Shown here one piece after another: positions 40,220-49,044 of a stretch of DNA of 64,000 nucleotides. Under the pieces are notes generated by a model. The model was not told where the DNA came from, searched no databases, and worked only from the letters and a program-made list of their open reading frames with translations. This DNA comes from UBA11740 sp035635855 (GTDB lineage: Bacteria; Acidobacteriota; Blastocatellia; Pyrinomonadales; Pyrinomonadaceae): positions 1-64,000 of the forward strand of contig DASQAF010000006.1 of assembly GCA_035635855.1 (NCBI GenBank). The letters run 5' to 3'. Numbering within the stretch: the first letter of the stretch is position 1; each line of letters begins with the position of its first letter. The position numbers and the translations under genes were made by a program.

Positions 40220-41579
40220 GCGTTCTCCTCTTGACCGCGCTCCCTTTCGAGGGCGGCTTTCTCAGCACCAGAATGAACTCATGCGTCATCGGACCATCGA
40301 ATCCGAATGGCCCAACTGGATATCGACGTCGCAGAGTCGCAATCTTCCGCTGACTGGCTTCCAGCTTTTGGAAGTCGATTGCTTGGGCCAGTTGAACCAT
40401 CGCGCTATGGGAAGCGACGCGCTGACCCTTGATGACATTGTCTCCAATAACTATAACTGCATGACCTCCCGGTCGAAGCACTTTCCGAATCTCGCGAAGC
40501 ACTTTCTCCAAATCTGCGAAGAATCCTGAGAGTCTCCGCCCAAGCGACTCATTGGTCAGGATGTCTCGCGCGATCAGCCTGCGGATTTCTGGGCGCGCAG
40601 AGAGCCATTCATCTGAGTCGAAGCCACTAGCACCATGAAGCCCGATATAGTCGTGTCTGCTGGTTAAATCAGTCGGGGCGTAACCGTTCATCCAGCAAAC
40701 TGACATTCGATGAGCCCGCGGGTAGTCAACTGCATTAAAGTAAGGTGGTGAAGTTACGACCAATGCCTGGCTACCTTCCTGTACATTCGGCAGAGGTTCA
40801 CGCGCATCATGCGGGCAGGCGATCCGCGCCAAGCTAGGCAATTTCTCGGCTACACCGCACGTGTCATAGATCTTGTAGAGGTTACCTAGACAACCAATGG
40901 TCCGATCAAGCCGCGCCAGATAGGCTCTAAGCACACCATTTAGGCGGAACTGTTGAACTTGTCGATGTGGTCGCGTGTGGTCGATGTCCATGGCATAGCT
41001 CAATGTGTTCGGCCATTTTGCGACAATGGAGGCAGATAGGCTTACAAGCGCGACTTTCTCGTAATGTGGCTCGCGGCACTCATGTGCGGCTTCTGCGATG
41101 CCAGCGAGCGCAACAGTCAGTTGAGGCGGGAACCAGTAATTCAGTTCTTCAAACCCAGGTAACCCCAGCGCCCGCGAGCCGAATGAAAGCGTCGCACCTG
41201 GACGTGGAGACAGTGAACGCGACCACTCATTCTCGATGTCAGTGAAGATGCCTTCGAGCTTTGCGCCGAACCTCGATCGCCAACGTTTGTAATCAGACGG
41301 AGAGCGGACGAAGCACTTAACCTCTGAAAGCATGCCTGCCAAAACGTCGATATCCGCACCGATCACCTTTCGTCCGTGGGTCAAGCCAGCAACCAGAGTC
41401 GTTCCACTCCCGCAGAACGGGTCTAGCACGCTGTCACCGGGATTCGAGTAATTAGCTATCGCTGCTTCAGCGAGTTCCGAAGGGAAGCGCGCGCAATATG
41501 AATGAAAGCGATGAAGGGACTCCAGGCCTTCTCTTTGTGAGTCGAAGACCTTCCGGGACGTTTTAACAGCGCGTTTCAT
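40203..41579 (-). CDS. DNA methyltransferase (DPFCGSGTT/TSPPY type)
   Basis: 458 aa from ATG 41579; an ATG at 41591 overlaps a consensus-like -10 box, so I prefer the inner one. Motif I SVLDPFCGSGTTLVAGLTHG (~55-75) binds S-adenosylmethionine; motif IV is LVVTSPPYFNAVDYPRAHRM (~275-295), S-P-P-Y as in N4-cytosine and some N6-adenine enzymes; motif order (I before IV, target region between) fits the beta group. A C-terminal domain ends EFILVLRKPP and a basic tail. It probably protects host DNA if the operon is restrictive. First gene of the operon; overlaps the sigma-like gene by 17 bases. Confidence 0.92.
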   Translation of the reverse strand: MKRAVKTSRKVFDSQREGLESLHRFHSYCARFPSELAEAAIANYSNPGDSVLDPFCGSGTTLVAGLTHGRKVIGADIDVLAGMLSEVKCFVRSPSDYKRWRSRFGAKLEGIFTDIENEWSRSLSPRPGATLSFGSRALGLPGFEELNYWFPPQLTVALAGIAEAAHECREPHYEKVALVSLSASIVAKWPNTLSYAMDIDHTRPHRQVQQFRLNGVLRAYLARLDRTIGCLGNLYKIYDTCGVAEKLPSLARIACPHDAREPLPNVQEGSQALVVTSPPYFNAVDYPRAHRMSVCWMNGYAPTDLTSRHDYIGLHGASGFDSDEWLSARPEIRRLIARDILTNESLGRRLSGFFADLEKVLREIRKVLRPGGHAVIVIGDNVIKGQRVASHSAMVQLAQAIDFQKLEASQRKIATLRRRYPVGPFGFDGPMTHEFILVLRKPPSKGSAVKRRTHGRKR

Positions 41580-41589
41580 AAGCCTTAAC

Positions 41590-41595
41590 ATTATA
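41590..41595 (-). promoter_or_regulatory. Putative -10 box of the methyltransferase operon
   Basis: Minus strand TATAAT, a perfect -10, ends 10 bases before the ATG at 41579, so the transcript would be leaderless or nearly so. A TGACCA about 18 bases further upstream is a poor -35. Confidence 0.45.
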
Positions 41596-41746
41596 CCGTG
41601 ACCTGGAGGACAGTGGTCATTACGGCTGCGGTCTAGGACGAGTGATTTCCTGGTTGCCAGTGGGCCAAACGTAAACTACTTTGACAGAAAAAACCGAGCG
41701 CACCGCAACAGTAGAAAAATGAAACCTGTGTCAAAGCCGTGGAGTA

Positions 41747-42109
41747 ATGCCTAGAGAACAACAAATGGAGGTGCTGGAGCGCTTCGCATTAGGCGATCCC
41801 GAAGCTTTCGAAATCCTGTTTCGAGAGTTCCAGGGTGAGGTTTACCGGTGTACTTACCGAATCGTGCGAGATGCTGCCACCGCTGAGGATCTCACCGTGG
41901 AAGCCTTTTGGCGTATCTATCGCGCGCGTGCACGATTCGATCCGTCACGGAGTTTCGGAAGCTGGGCGCGGCGCATTGCCACCAACCTGGCACTGGATCA
42001 TTTGAAGTCTTTCCGGCCGCACACCAGCCTTCCGGAAAATCTTGCCCAACCTTGGCCCAAGGATCCTGCCCTCGCGAGAGAGGTGGCTTCACCGCCCAGG
42101 AAATTATAA
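41747..42109 (+). pseudogene. Truncated ECF sigma factor (region 2 only)
   Basis: 120 aa. Region 2 is complete: FEILFREFQGEVYRCTYRIV, RDAATAEDLTVEAFWRIYRA, SFGSWARRIATNLALDHLKS. The sequence then reaches ALAREVASPPRKL and stops, at the place where region 4 should begin; family members continue with about 80 residues of sigma-4. No in-frame or shifted region 4 is visible in the next 80 bp before the convergent gene. So it is a remnant, cut at about 42087. GGAG precedes the ATG closely. Confidence 0.75.
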
Positions 42110-42191
42110 TTACGTGTGCGCTGCTCGCTTTTCTAAATGCTCATTCGCTGGAAGATCTGAAAATTTAATTTTCGCGAATTCGTACAGCCCA

Positions 42192-43349
42192 CTAGTTAAT
42201 CCCTTTGGTCATTTGTCTCCAAACGGGTCCCTGGCCGACCCTGCCGCTCTCTATCCGTTCAATGGCCTGCCGGATTTGCATCGCCACTTCAAACTCGCGA
42301 TCATCCTGGGCCTCTCTGAGAGCGGGCAGTGCGCTTTCGTCCCCTAACTCATAAAGAAATCGACTGGCACGCCAACGAACAAGTTTGTTCGGGTCTTTTA
42401 ATGTCTCAACCATCGGGCCAATCGCCTGTCTATCTCCTAAGTCCGTTAGTGCATCGCCTGCCGATCGGCGCACTCCAACTGCTTCGTCTTTCAGAGCCTC
42501 ACAAAGTGGAGCTAAGACTTCAGGAGTCTTTATCAACCCAAGAAAGACCACCGCTAAACGGCGAATCGACATCTTTGGATCTTTGGTAGCTCTGATAATT
42601 AGTGACAGAGCTTGAGAATCTATCTGAGCTGTTGCATTTCTGCCCAATTCCTTTAGCGCAGCGAACCGTTCTTCCCAACGGGGCGATTCAAAGGCGCGTA
42701 TTAGTTCGGCGAGCTCGCCAAGTTCTTCCCGACTCGCTTTAACTTTTTCATGTAAGTCAGGATGATAGGCCCTCTCAACCAATTCTTTTAACTTCTTTTC
42801 ATCATAGACGGCTGAAATCTCGCGCACCACCGCCTCGCCGACCTCGCGCAGCTCCCCGTAGCGCAGACCTTCGTCTCTCCACTTTCGCTCCATCAGCATG
42901 TTTTCCGATGCGCCCATTGCTCGCTCAATAGCCTGACCGAATCTCTCGGGTAGCGGCAAGCGAGTCGTTTCACTACCAGAGGACACTTTGACTAACATTG
43001 GGAGATCTCGAAAATACTGCACCGATACCGTTACCTCGAGCCATTCCTTATCGGACGTTCTTGCGGGTTCCGGCTTCGTGTTGTTCAAACTGGCGTATTC
43101 GAGTACGACGCGGGCCTGGGACAAAATATCCTCCCATCCAGCAGTTGGCTTTCGCTGGATAGCCATAAAGTCTGCGAGACGAAAGACACTGCTGACCCCT
43201 GGGATGGCTAGGATCTTTTCGATGTAGGTTGGACAATCTCCTATATTTTCGTGTGTATACGTAATCGCGACCCCTTTGGCCACCGTCTCGTCCAAATTCA
43301 ATTTCATACTGTTTGGATTAGGTGTGGTTTCAATGGATAGTAACTTCAC
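42192..43349 (-). CDS. CvfC-like protein: NifU N-terminal-like domain plus HEAT repeats
   Basis: 385 aa, GTG start. N-terminal domain (~1-90) KLLSIETTPNPNSMKLNLDE, then IPGVSSVFRLADFMAIQRK is the Nfu N-terminal / virulence-factor type domain found on Fe-S scaffold proteins. Residues ~95-225 resemble the virulence factor C middle part. From ~230 on, HEAT repeats (SIRRLAVVFLGLIKTPEVLA, GVRRSAGDALTDLGDRQAIG, LVRWRASRFLYELGDESALP). Staphylococcal relatives affect virulence-gene expression, but the biochemical role is unknown. The promoter-like 33-bp element lies 58 bp upstream. Confidence 0.88.
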   Translation of the reverse strand: MKLLSIETTPNPNSMKLNLDETVAKGVAITYTHENIGDCPTYIEKILAIPGVSSVFRLADFMAIQRKPTAGWEDILSQARVVLEYASLNNTKPEPARTSDKEWLEVTVSVQYFRDLPMLVKVSSGSETTRLPLPERFGQAIERAMGASENMLMERKWRDEGLRYGELREVGEAVVREISAVYDEKKLKELVERAYHPDLHEKVKASREELGELAELIRAFESPRWEERFAALKELGRNATAQIDSQALSLIIRATKDPKMSIRRLAVVFLGLIKTPEVLAPLCEALKDEAVGVRRSAGDALTDLGDRQAIGPMVETLKDPNKLVRWRASRFLYELGDESALPALREAQDDREFEVAMQIRQAIERIESGRVGQGPVWRQMTKGIN

Positions 43350-43406
43350 TTTTGTTCTCCCAGCGCTCTACCTGCGCACACTGGCTCGTTTGTGAAATTT
43401 GTCCCC

Positions 43407-43439
43407 ATTTTACCACTCGGCTCCTTGCATCGTAACTAG
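43407..43439 (-). promoter_or_regulatory. 33-bp repeated element, copy 2: promoter-like
   Basis: One base differs from the copy at 31369. Read on the minus strand, TTACGA and TAAAAT are 17 bases apart; TAAAAT ends 58 bases before the GTG of the CvfC-like gene. Confidence 0.55.
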
Positions 43440-44158
43440 AGAGTCGCACCCTCGCGATGAAGGCAACGTAACAGGGCCATCACTTTTTCACCGGACTAAC
43501 ATGCGCCGCCACGAGCTGCCATCGCCCCCTCGCGACCATCGATCAGATGCCGGGAGCCCTGGGACTAGATTTGAGCAGCCGGCTTTACGAAGTGCTCTTT
43601 TCCAGGCGGAAAGCTGAAATCCGCAGACGATTACTACTTTGAGCAGATTATGGACACCCCACCGCGAAGGAAAGACCTGCCAAGAGCTGATTTGTGTGTG
43701 AATGCAGAGACTACTCGGAACCCCGGGCGGCCGGCGATTAGAGCTGATAACGGCAAGACCGTTGCAGGGATTACCCCGAAGCCGATTTCGTCTTCTCGAA
43801 CCCGGCATCTCGACGTGGACGAAGTTTTGGCGCGCTCGCTGCCAAAGGCGGTAAGCGAATAGTTTCAACCCTTCTTTCGGACGACTTCATAAGCGGTATT
43901 AATTTTCGAGAAAAGCTGAGGGTCCTGTGAGGTCTTATGCCCCAAAGACTTTACGACAAGTAAGCTCATAGCCGCGGCTGACGGCACGGGATCGAAGATG
44001 TGGTTCGCGCAAGAAACGCCCGCGCCCGGCAAAGATGCCGGCGCACTGCACGCAGGATGCGTGCGCTTCTATGCTCGCCTTGACCATGCTCGCAGCCTTT
44101 GTTATAAAAACCGTTCGTGCTGAGCGCTGAATTGAGCGCTATAGCAACTGCCAATTAT
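43440..44158. other. Intergenic region
   Basis: About 720 bp before tRNA-Asn. Open frames at 43488-43868 (minus) and 43650-43862 (plus) lack ribosome sites and family likeness and overlap each other. I see no convincing gene. Short GC palindromes occur near 44030-44070. Confidence 0.4.
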
Positions 44159-44233
<75 letters not shown>

Positions 44234-44373
44234 TTTCCTTGTAAGCTATACTTTTTAAAAGAACTTTGTGGCTCCAGCCTCACGCGGTCTTACCCACCAC
44301 AAAAAGCACTGAGCCCGTCAATAAGTAATTAGAAATCCTGACTGGTCATAGTCTTGACCCTCAGTTAGCGCGC

Positions 44374-45363
44374 TCACAAACCCGTCCTTCGCTCCAGCTC
44401 TTCAGGATAACGTGCTCCTTGCACATCGATTTGTGACGCTGCGCGATCAATCTCGCGCAGATCGTCGGCGGTGAGTTCAATTTCAACTGCGCCGCTGTTC
44501 TCCTCCAGGCGATGCAGCTTCGTTGTGCCAGGGATGGGAAGAATCCATGGCTTCTGGGCTAGCAGCCATGCAAGCGCAATTTGAGCCGGTGTCGCGTTCT
44601 TGCGGTCTGCGATTTGGCGAAGCAGATCAACCAGGGCCTGGTTGGCCTTGCGAGCCTCGGGCGTAAAGCGAGGAACGATGTTGCGGAAATCGGACTTGTC
44701 GAAAGTCGTGTTCTCGTCGATCTTTCCCGTAAGGAAGCCCTTCCCCAGAGGACTAAATGGCACGAAGCCGATGCCCAGTTCCTCACACGTTGGCAAGACT
44801 TCCTGTTCAGGCTTTCTCCACCAAAGCGAATATTCGCTTTGCAGTGCAGTGACCGGCTGGACTGCATGGGCGCGACGTAGAGTCTGCACTCCTGCTTCAG
44901 AGAGTCCGAAGTGCCTGACCTTACCTTCCTGAATCAAATCCTTGACCGCCCCAGCGACATCTTCGATAGCCACGTCCGGGTCAACCCGATGTTGATAGAA
45001 GAGATCGATGTGATCGGTCTTCAGTCTCTTGAGCGACGCATCAGCGACTTCCTTGATGTGCTCGGGCCGGCTATCCGTGCCCGACTGTTCTCCCTTAGGA
45101 CCAAATTTGAAACCAAACTTCGTTGCGATCACCACTTGTCCACGGAAGGGAGCAAGCGCTTCGCCGACAAGTTCTTCGTTTGTAAATGGGCCGTAGGCTT
45201 CGGCGGTATCAAAGAGTGTGATACCGCGTTCGACGGCAGTTCGAATCAGTGAAATCGCCTGCTGCTTATCTGCGGCCGGACCGTAGCCATAGCTCATTCC
45301 CATGCAGCCCAGCCCCAGAGCCGAAACTTCCAGATTACTGTTTCCAAGTTTGCGCTTCTGCAT
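44374..45363 (-). CDS. Aldo/keto reductase
   Basis: 329 aa from ATG 45363 with AAGGAG six bases upstream. (beta/alpha)8 reductase: LGLGCMGMSYGYGPAADKQQ, then GITLFDTAEAYGPFTNEELV (catalytic Asp and Tyr of the D-Y-K-H set), VVIATKFGFKFGP (Lys) and DLFYQHRVDPDVAIEDVAG (His). C-terminal PIPGTTKLHRLEENSGAVEI binds NADP(H). Length and GFKFGPKGEQ insertion match the YakC/Tas-like branch that reduces small aldehydes and ketones. Third gene of a cupin/SDR/AKR operon, 36 bp after the SDR. Confidence 0.94.
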   Translation of the reverse strand: MQKRKLGNSNLEVSALGLGCMGMSYGYGPAADKQQAISLIRTAVERGITLFDTAEAYGPFTNEELVGEALAPFRGQVVIATKFGFKFGPKGEQSGTDSRPEHIKEVADASLKRLKTDHIDLFYQHRVDPDVAIEDVAGAVKDLIQEGKVRHFGLSEAGVQTLRRAHAVQPVTALQSEYSLWWRKPEQEVLPTCEELGIGFVPFSPLGKGFLTGKIDENTTFDKSDFRNIVPRFTPEARKANQALVDLLRQIADRKNATPAQIALAWLLAQKPWILPIPGTTKLHRLEENSGAVEIELTADDLREIDRAASQIDVQGARYPEELERRTGL

Positions 45364-45399
45364 TGTGTCTCCTTCTCTTTCCATCTGTCGCATAGCGAT

Positions 45400-46257
45400 C
45401 TAGCTCCCTTTGCCAGCGCCGGCGACCTCATCGAACGCTAGCGAAGTCGACAGGTCGCGGAATGCGTCGATCTGCTGCTGAAGCACCGTGACCACCTGCT
45501 CTGCGGTGCCAATGGCATCTGCGCCTGCAATGAAGCGGCGGGGCGGCTTTTCCTGATTTGAGATCGTAATCAGCGCGTGGGCGAGCTTGGCTGGGTCGCC
45601 GGACTGCTGACCGTTCTGGCTTTTCCAAAATTGCATTTGCTGCGCTCTGCGCTCGTTGTAGTCCTCGATGGGCCGCTCTGCGTAATTTGTCGACTCCTCA
45701 GTGAGAAGCTCAGTGCGGAAGAAGCCCGGGTTGACAATGATGGTGTCGATGCCAAACGGTTCGACCTCAGCCTGCAGCGACTGCATCCAGCCCTCGAGGC
45801 CGAACTTGGACGCGGCGTACGCGGTACCGAACTCAAAGCCGACGAGTCCCGCACTGGACGAGATCGAGATAATCTGCCCCGAACGCTGCTTGCGCATCAC
45901 CGGCAGGACTGCACGGGTTACGTTCATCGGGCCGATGAGGCTTGTCGACAGCTGCAACTCCATTTGCTCCGGGGTCAGCTCCTCAAAGTAGCCTGCATAA
46001 AAGCTCGCGGCATTGTTCACGAGCACATCTATGCTGCCGAACCGGTCAACAGCAGCCTTTACGGCAGCTTCGGCATCTACCGGCTTTGTAACGTCCAGCT
46101 TTACAACCAACAGGTCCTGAGCCTCACCAAGCGCCCGGGTCACCTTGTCGGTGTTCCGGCCGGTCGCGACCACCGCGTGGCCGACTGTTAGCGCAGCCTT
46201 AGCGATGTCCGTGCCCATGCCGCGCCCTGCGCCTGTGATAAACCAAACTTTAGTCAT
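45400..46257 (-). CDS. Short-chain dehydrogenase/reductase (classical SDR)
   Basis: 285 aa. Cofactor motif TGAGRGMG (TGxxxGxG), NNAAS (NNAG-like), active-site Ser in ISISSSAGLVGF, and YAASK with the catalytic Tyr and Lys. Arg in VVATGRNTDKV favours NADP(H). The insertion FRTELLTEESTNYAERPIED is typical of the oxidoreductase branch of unknown substrate. It sits between a cupin and an aldo/keto reductase with short gaps (12 and 36 bp), so it probably works with them on a small carbonyl compound. Confidence 0.94.
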   Translation of the reverse strand: MTKVWFITGAGRGMGTDIAKAALTVGHAVVATGRNTDKVTRALGEAQDLLVVKLDVTKPVDAEAAVKAAVDRFGSIDVLVNNAASFYAGYFEELTPEQMELQLSTSLIGPMNVTRAVLPVMRKQRSGQIISISSSAGLVGFEFGTAYAASKFGLEGWMQSLQAEVEPFGIDTIIVNPGFFRTELLTEESTNYAERPIEDYNERRAQQMQFWKSQNGQQSGDPAKLAHALITISNQEKPPRRFIAGADAIGTAEQVVTVLQQQIDAFRDLSTSLAFDEVAGAGKGS

Positions 46258-46269
46258 AACTATCCTCCT

Positions 46270-46680
46270 TTATTCGTTCCCTAATGACGCTTGGTATTGT
46301 TCGTCGCTGACCTTTTCCATCCAGTCGACGGTCTTGCCGTTAAGATGTTCCAGGATGGCGATGTGCGTCATCGCCGTGGTTGAAGTGGCGCCGTGCCAAT
46401 GCTTCTCACCCGGAGGGCACCAGACCACATCGCCCGGCCGAATTTCCTGTTTCGGGCCACCCTCGCTTTGCACCCACCCACGTCCGGATGTGACGATCAG
46501 GGTCTGCCCCAGCGGATGCGTGTGCCATGCTGTCCGAGCGCCGGGCTCGAACGTAACACTGAGGCCCAGAACGCGCGCCGGATCGGGTGCCTGGAACAGT
46601 GGGTCAATGCGTACCCTGCCGGTAAAATACTCGTCCGGTCCTTTGCCCGAGGGCTGTGAGCCACTTCTTTTGAGTTCCAT
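46270..46680 (-). CDS. Cupin domain protein
   Basis: 136 aa, single-domain beta barrel. Motif 1 is ARTAWHTHPLGQTLIVTSGR (H-x-H, Glu replaced by Gln), motif 2 is RPGDVVWCPPGEKHWHGAT (P-G-D...H), so the metal site is largely kept. The HTHPLGQTLIVTSGRGWVQ text is that of the manganese cupins similar to hydroxynitrile lyase or carboxymuconolactone decarboxylase-associated cupins. First gene of the cupin/SDR/AKR operon. Enzyme activity unproven. Confidence 0.9.
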   Translation of the reverse strand: MELKRSGSQPSGKGPDEYFTGRVRIDPLFQAPDPARVLGLSVTFEPGARTAWHTHPLGQTLIVTSGRGWVQSEGGPKQEIRPGDVVWCPPGEKHWHGATSTTAMTHIAILEHLNGKTVDWMEKVSDEQYQASLGNE

Positions 46681-46699
46681 TTTTCCAAACTCCTTTTAG

Positions 46700-46940
46700 T
46701 GATAGTAACAGTGGTTTGTATCCAGCCTATCTTAGAATTACTGAGAATCTATTTCAGGGATGAATTTTGCGCTTTCGCTTAGGATTGATAGTGTAAGACT
46801 GTTGATAAGCAAGTCCCCTCGTAGACTGTTTGGAGATCGGCTAACATTTCTGCCATTGGCCGCAGAAACAAGTTGCGAAGAGTGTCACTGCGGACCCAAA
46901 ATTATTAGAAAAAAGGCCACTCTCGCGGTGGCCTTCTCGC
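46700..46940 (+). ncRNA. Candidate small RNA A (shared 3' motif and hairpin)
   Basis: The gap 46681-47064 has no credible gene. At 46878-46908 GAAGAGTGTCACTGCGGA is followed by CCCAAAATTATTAG and a hairpin (AAGGCCAC 46913-46920 with GTGGCCTT 46928-46935). A very similar motif plus hairpin occurs at 50133-50209. The 5' limit is a guess. On the minus strand the hairpin is followed by TTTTTT and would terminate the esterase operon. Confidence 0.4.
46909..46935 (-). terminator. Rho-independent terminator of the PadR/esterase operon
   Basis: Minus strand: stem AAGGCCAC / GTGGCCTT with a 7-nt loop, followed by six T. It lies 130 bp after the esterase stop. Confidence 0.8.
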
Positions 46941-47064
46941 TTGTGATGCGGTTTCTGACGAGTCTCATGACTCGCATTTGATTATCGTGGCATTCAAATG
47001 ACCAAGTCTAAGCCTTCTTGTGATAGTTGCCGGATTATCGTTTCCTAACCCCGATCGCAAAGGC

Positions 47065-49044
47065 CTATTTCGGTTTGATGACGATTACCGAATCCATATG
47101 GCCGTTCCCGTCACCTTCGGTGGCGGAGTTGGCCGGATCGTTCAGACCTACACCATCAACCAGGAACCTGTAAGTGTACTTGCCCGGCGCCAAATCAAGG
47201 CGACAGACCCATCCGCCAGCCTGTTTCAAACAGTAGTTCTTCGTCTGAATCCAATCGTTGAACGATCCATAAATGGCCACCGCCTCGGCGTCAGTGTGGC
47301 CAGCTAAAGTAAAAGTTGTATTGCCGGTGAGCCTGGGCACGGCCGGCGGCATCCTTTTCACCAGCACGTCTCCCTGCCCACTGTTGAGGGTGAGACCAGT
47401 GACGTTGCCTTTTTCGTCTTTGATGAAGGCGAGATGCAGATCTGGAATTTCGCTGTCACGGAACCCGGAGTTGGACTCGGCGATGACTGGGCGCTGTCTC
47501 AGGTAAGAAGGCTTGACCCACAAAGAATCATCTTTGACGCTTACATAGATGACAAAATCATGCGCGAACTTCGGATCTAATTCGTATCTGCCAATGTATT
47601 GTCGCATCAGAGCGGGAGCCACCTTGACTTGAGATATCGCGATCGCTTTCTTCGGAATCAAGGATCGCGCTGCGAGCGTTCTGTCCCGCTCAGAAATCTT
47701 CGGTTCGGGTTTGATACCGACAAGCGCTATCAGGTGACTCGCCAGCGTCCCGCGCCAATTGAGGAGACCATGATTGCCGTTAAATTCAGTGTAGTGGACC
47801 GAATATCCTTTGCTCTGGAGCGTGTCTCTAAAATTACGGTTAGCCGCGAGCAATGTAGGGTCTATCACGGGCGGTCCATTGGGTGACGCGGGAACAAGGG
47901 AACGCCACCACCAGGTCCCTTCCAACAGTCCGGCTTCGAACGAGAAGCGCAAAGGCAGACGCGGGCTGGCGGCGAACTGGCGGTTCAGCCACTCGTAGTC
48001 CTTTTCGCCATCGGGCTTCCACGAGAAAGCACCCGATTGGGAAAGCACGTTGCCGAAAATCTCCGGGTGCTTAAGCCCTACGAAAGCCGCCTGCAATCCG
48101 CCCAAGCTCGTGCCACCGATGATTGTCTGCTCAGGACGGTCGGTCGCGTGGTAGTTAGCGCGCGCCCAGGGAACAATCTCCTGAGCCAAAAAATCGGCGT
48201 AAACTGAATTGCAGGACAACTCGCGCCAGCGATCAGGGTTCTCTACCATTACGGCGACGAGCGGCGGTATCACACCCGCTGCGATCAAGTTATCGAGAGT
48301 GGTTGCCACGCGCGCCGTGTTCACGTACAGACCGCCGTCTGTAAGTACCAGCAAACCATAAGGCTTCTTGTCAGCACTGTAGCCGTGCGGAGTGTAAATC
48401 CAAATTGGGCGTTCGTTGCCGAGGAGTTTGCTGGTGAATTTGTCGCGCTGCACTCGTCCGGTAGGAACTTTAGGCTGGACGACGTTCCACACCTGCGGCT
48501 CGGCCGAAGGCAGTTCGATCGCAGAATAGAAAGTCACTTCATACGGGTTGAACTCATTAGAGCGCTCGGCAAACTGGAGCGGGTTGAACGGGTCGTTCCG
48601 GAGGTCACGCGCAAAGCGGGTGATACCGCGCCACTCTTTTGGGTCGGGGAGGTTCGTGGCGAGTTGATAGATGAAGCGCGCGCCCTTCTGAAGCTGGAAT
48701 GTTTTGTACCACAAGTCAGTGTCGAGCAGCCGCGCCATCGGCTTATTAACGTCGCCGAGGCGAAAGACGAAAACGTTTTTCGTCTCTTCCTTAGCTCGCC
48801 AAAGCATCGTTACGAACAGGTCGCGATCGTTCCCTGGCACTCTTTCAATAATTGGTGCGCCGCGTTCCGTGATTTCTTTCCAAAAACTATCAAGCGCACC
48901 CCGGTGACCCGATTTGAGCCGAACCTGAAGAGCCGTCAGGCGCGGACTCAAGGGCAGGTCGTCAGCTGTTTGCGCGCTCAACACACTACCCAAACTCGCA
49001 TACAATACCAGCACAAAAAGAGCATTTATGATTTTAGTTCTCAT
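47065..49044 (-). CDS. Enterochelin-esterase-like alpha/beta hydrolase with C-terminal glycogen-binding-like domain
   Basis: 659 aa with a signal peptide (MRTKIINALFVLVLYASLGS). N-terminal Fes-type domain (~25-170: VTMLWRAKEETKNVFVFRL, then YQLATNLPDPKEWRG), esterase domain (~180-430: RPIWIYTPHGYSADKKPYGL, nucleophile in TIIGGTSLGGLQAAFVGLKH, His in FNGNHGLLNWR), a linker, and a C-terminal CBM48/AMPK-like beta domain (~565-659: TTFTLAGHTDAEAVAIYGSF, then APGKYTYRFLVDG). Periplasmic; could hydrolyse siderophore or carbohydrate esters. Its ATG overlaps the stop of the permease-prefix gene. Confidence 0.88.
   Translation of the reverse strand: MRTKIINALFVLVLYASLGSVLSAQTADDLPLSPRLTALQVRLKSGHRGALDSFWKEITERGAPIIERVPGNDRDLFVTMLWRAKEETKNVFVFRLGDVNKPMARLLDTDLWYKTFQLQKGARFIYQLATNLPDPKEWRGITRFARDLRNDPFNPLQFAERSNEFNPYEVTFYSAIELPSAEPQVWNVVQPKVPTGRVQRDKFTSKLLGNERPIWIYTPHGYSADKKPYGLLVLTDGGLYVNTARVATTLDNLIAAGVIPPLVAVMVENPDRWRELSCNSVYADFLAQEIVPWARANYHATDRPEQTIIGGTSLGGLQAAFVGLKHPEIFGNVLSQSGAFSWKPDGEKDYEWLNRQFAASPRLPLRFSFEAGLLEGTWWWRSLVPASPNGPPVIDPTLLAANRNFRDTLQSKGYSVHYTEFNGNHGLLNWRGTLASHLIALVGIKPEPKISERDRTLAARSLIPKKAIAISQVKVAPALMRQYIGRYELDPKFAHDFVIYVSVKDDSLWVKPSYLRQRPVIAESNSGFRDSEIPDLHLAFIKDEKGNVTGLTLNSGQGDVLVKRMPPAVPRLTGNTTFTLAGHTDAEAVAIYGSFNDWIQTKNYCLKQAGGWVCRLDLAPGKYTYRFLVDGVGLNDPANSATEGDGNGHMDSVIVIKPK

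Noticed and set aside
43488..43868. 126-aa minus-strand ORF
   Set aside because: No ribosome site, Arg/Trp-rich chance composition, overlaps another weak frame.
46760..46981. 73-aa plus-strand ORF
   Set aside because: It runs through a terminator hairpin and has no ribosome site.
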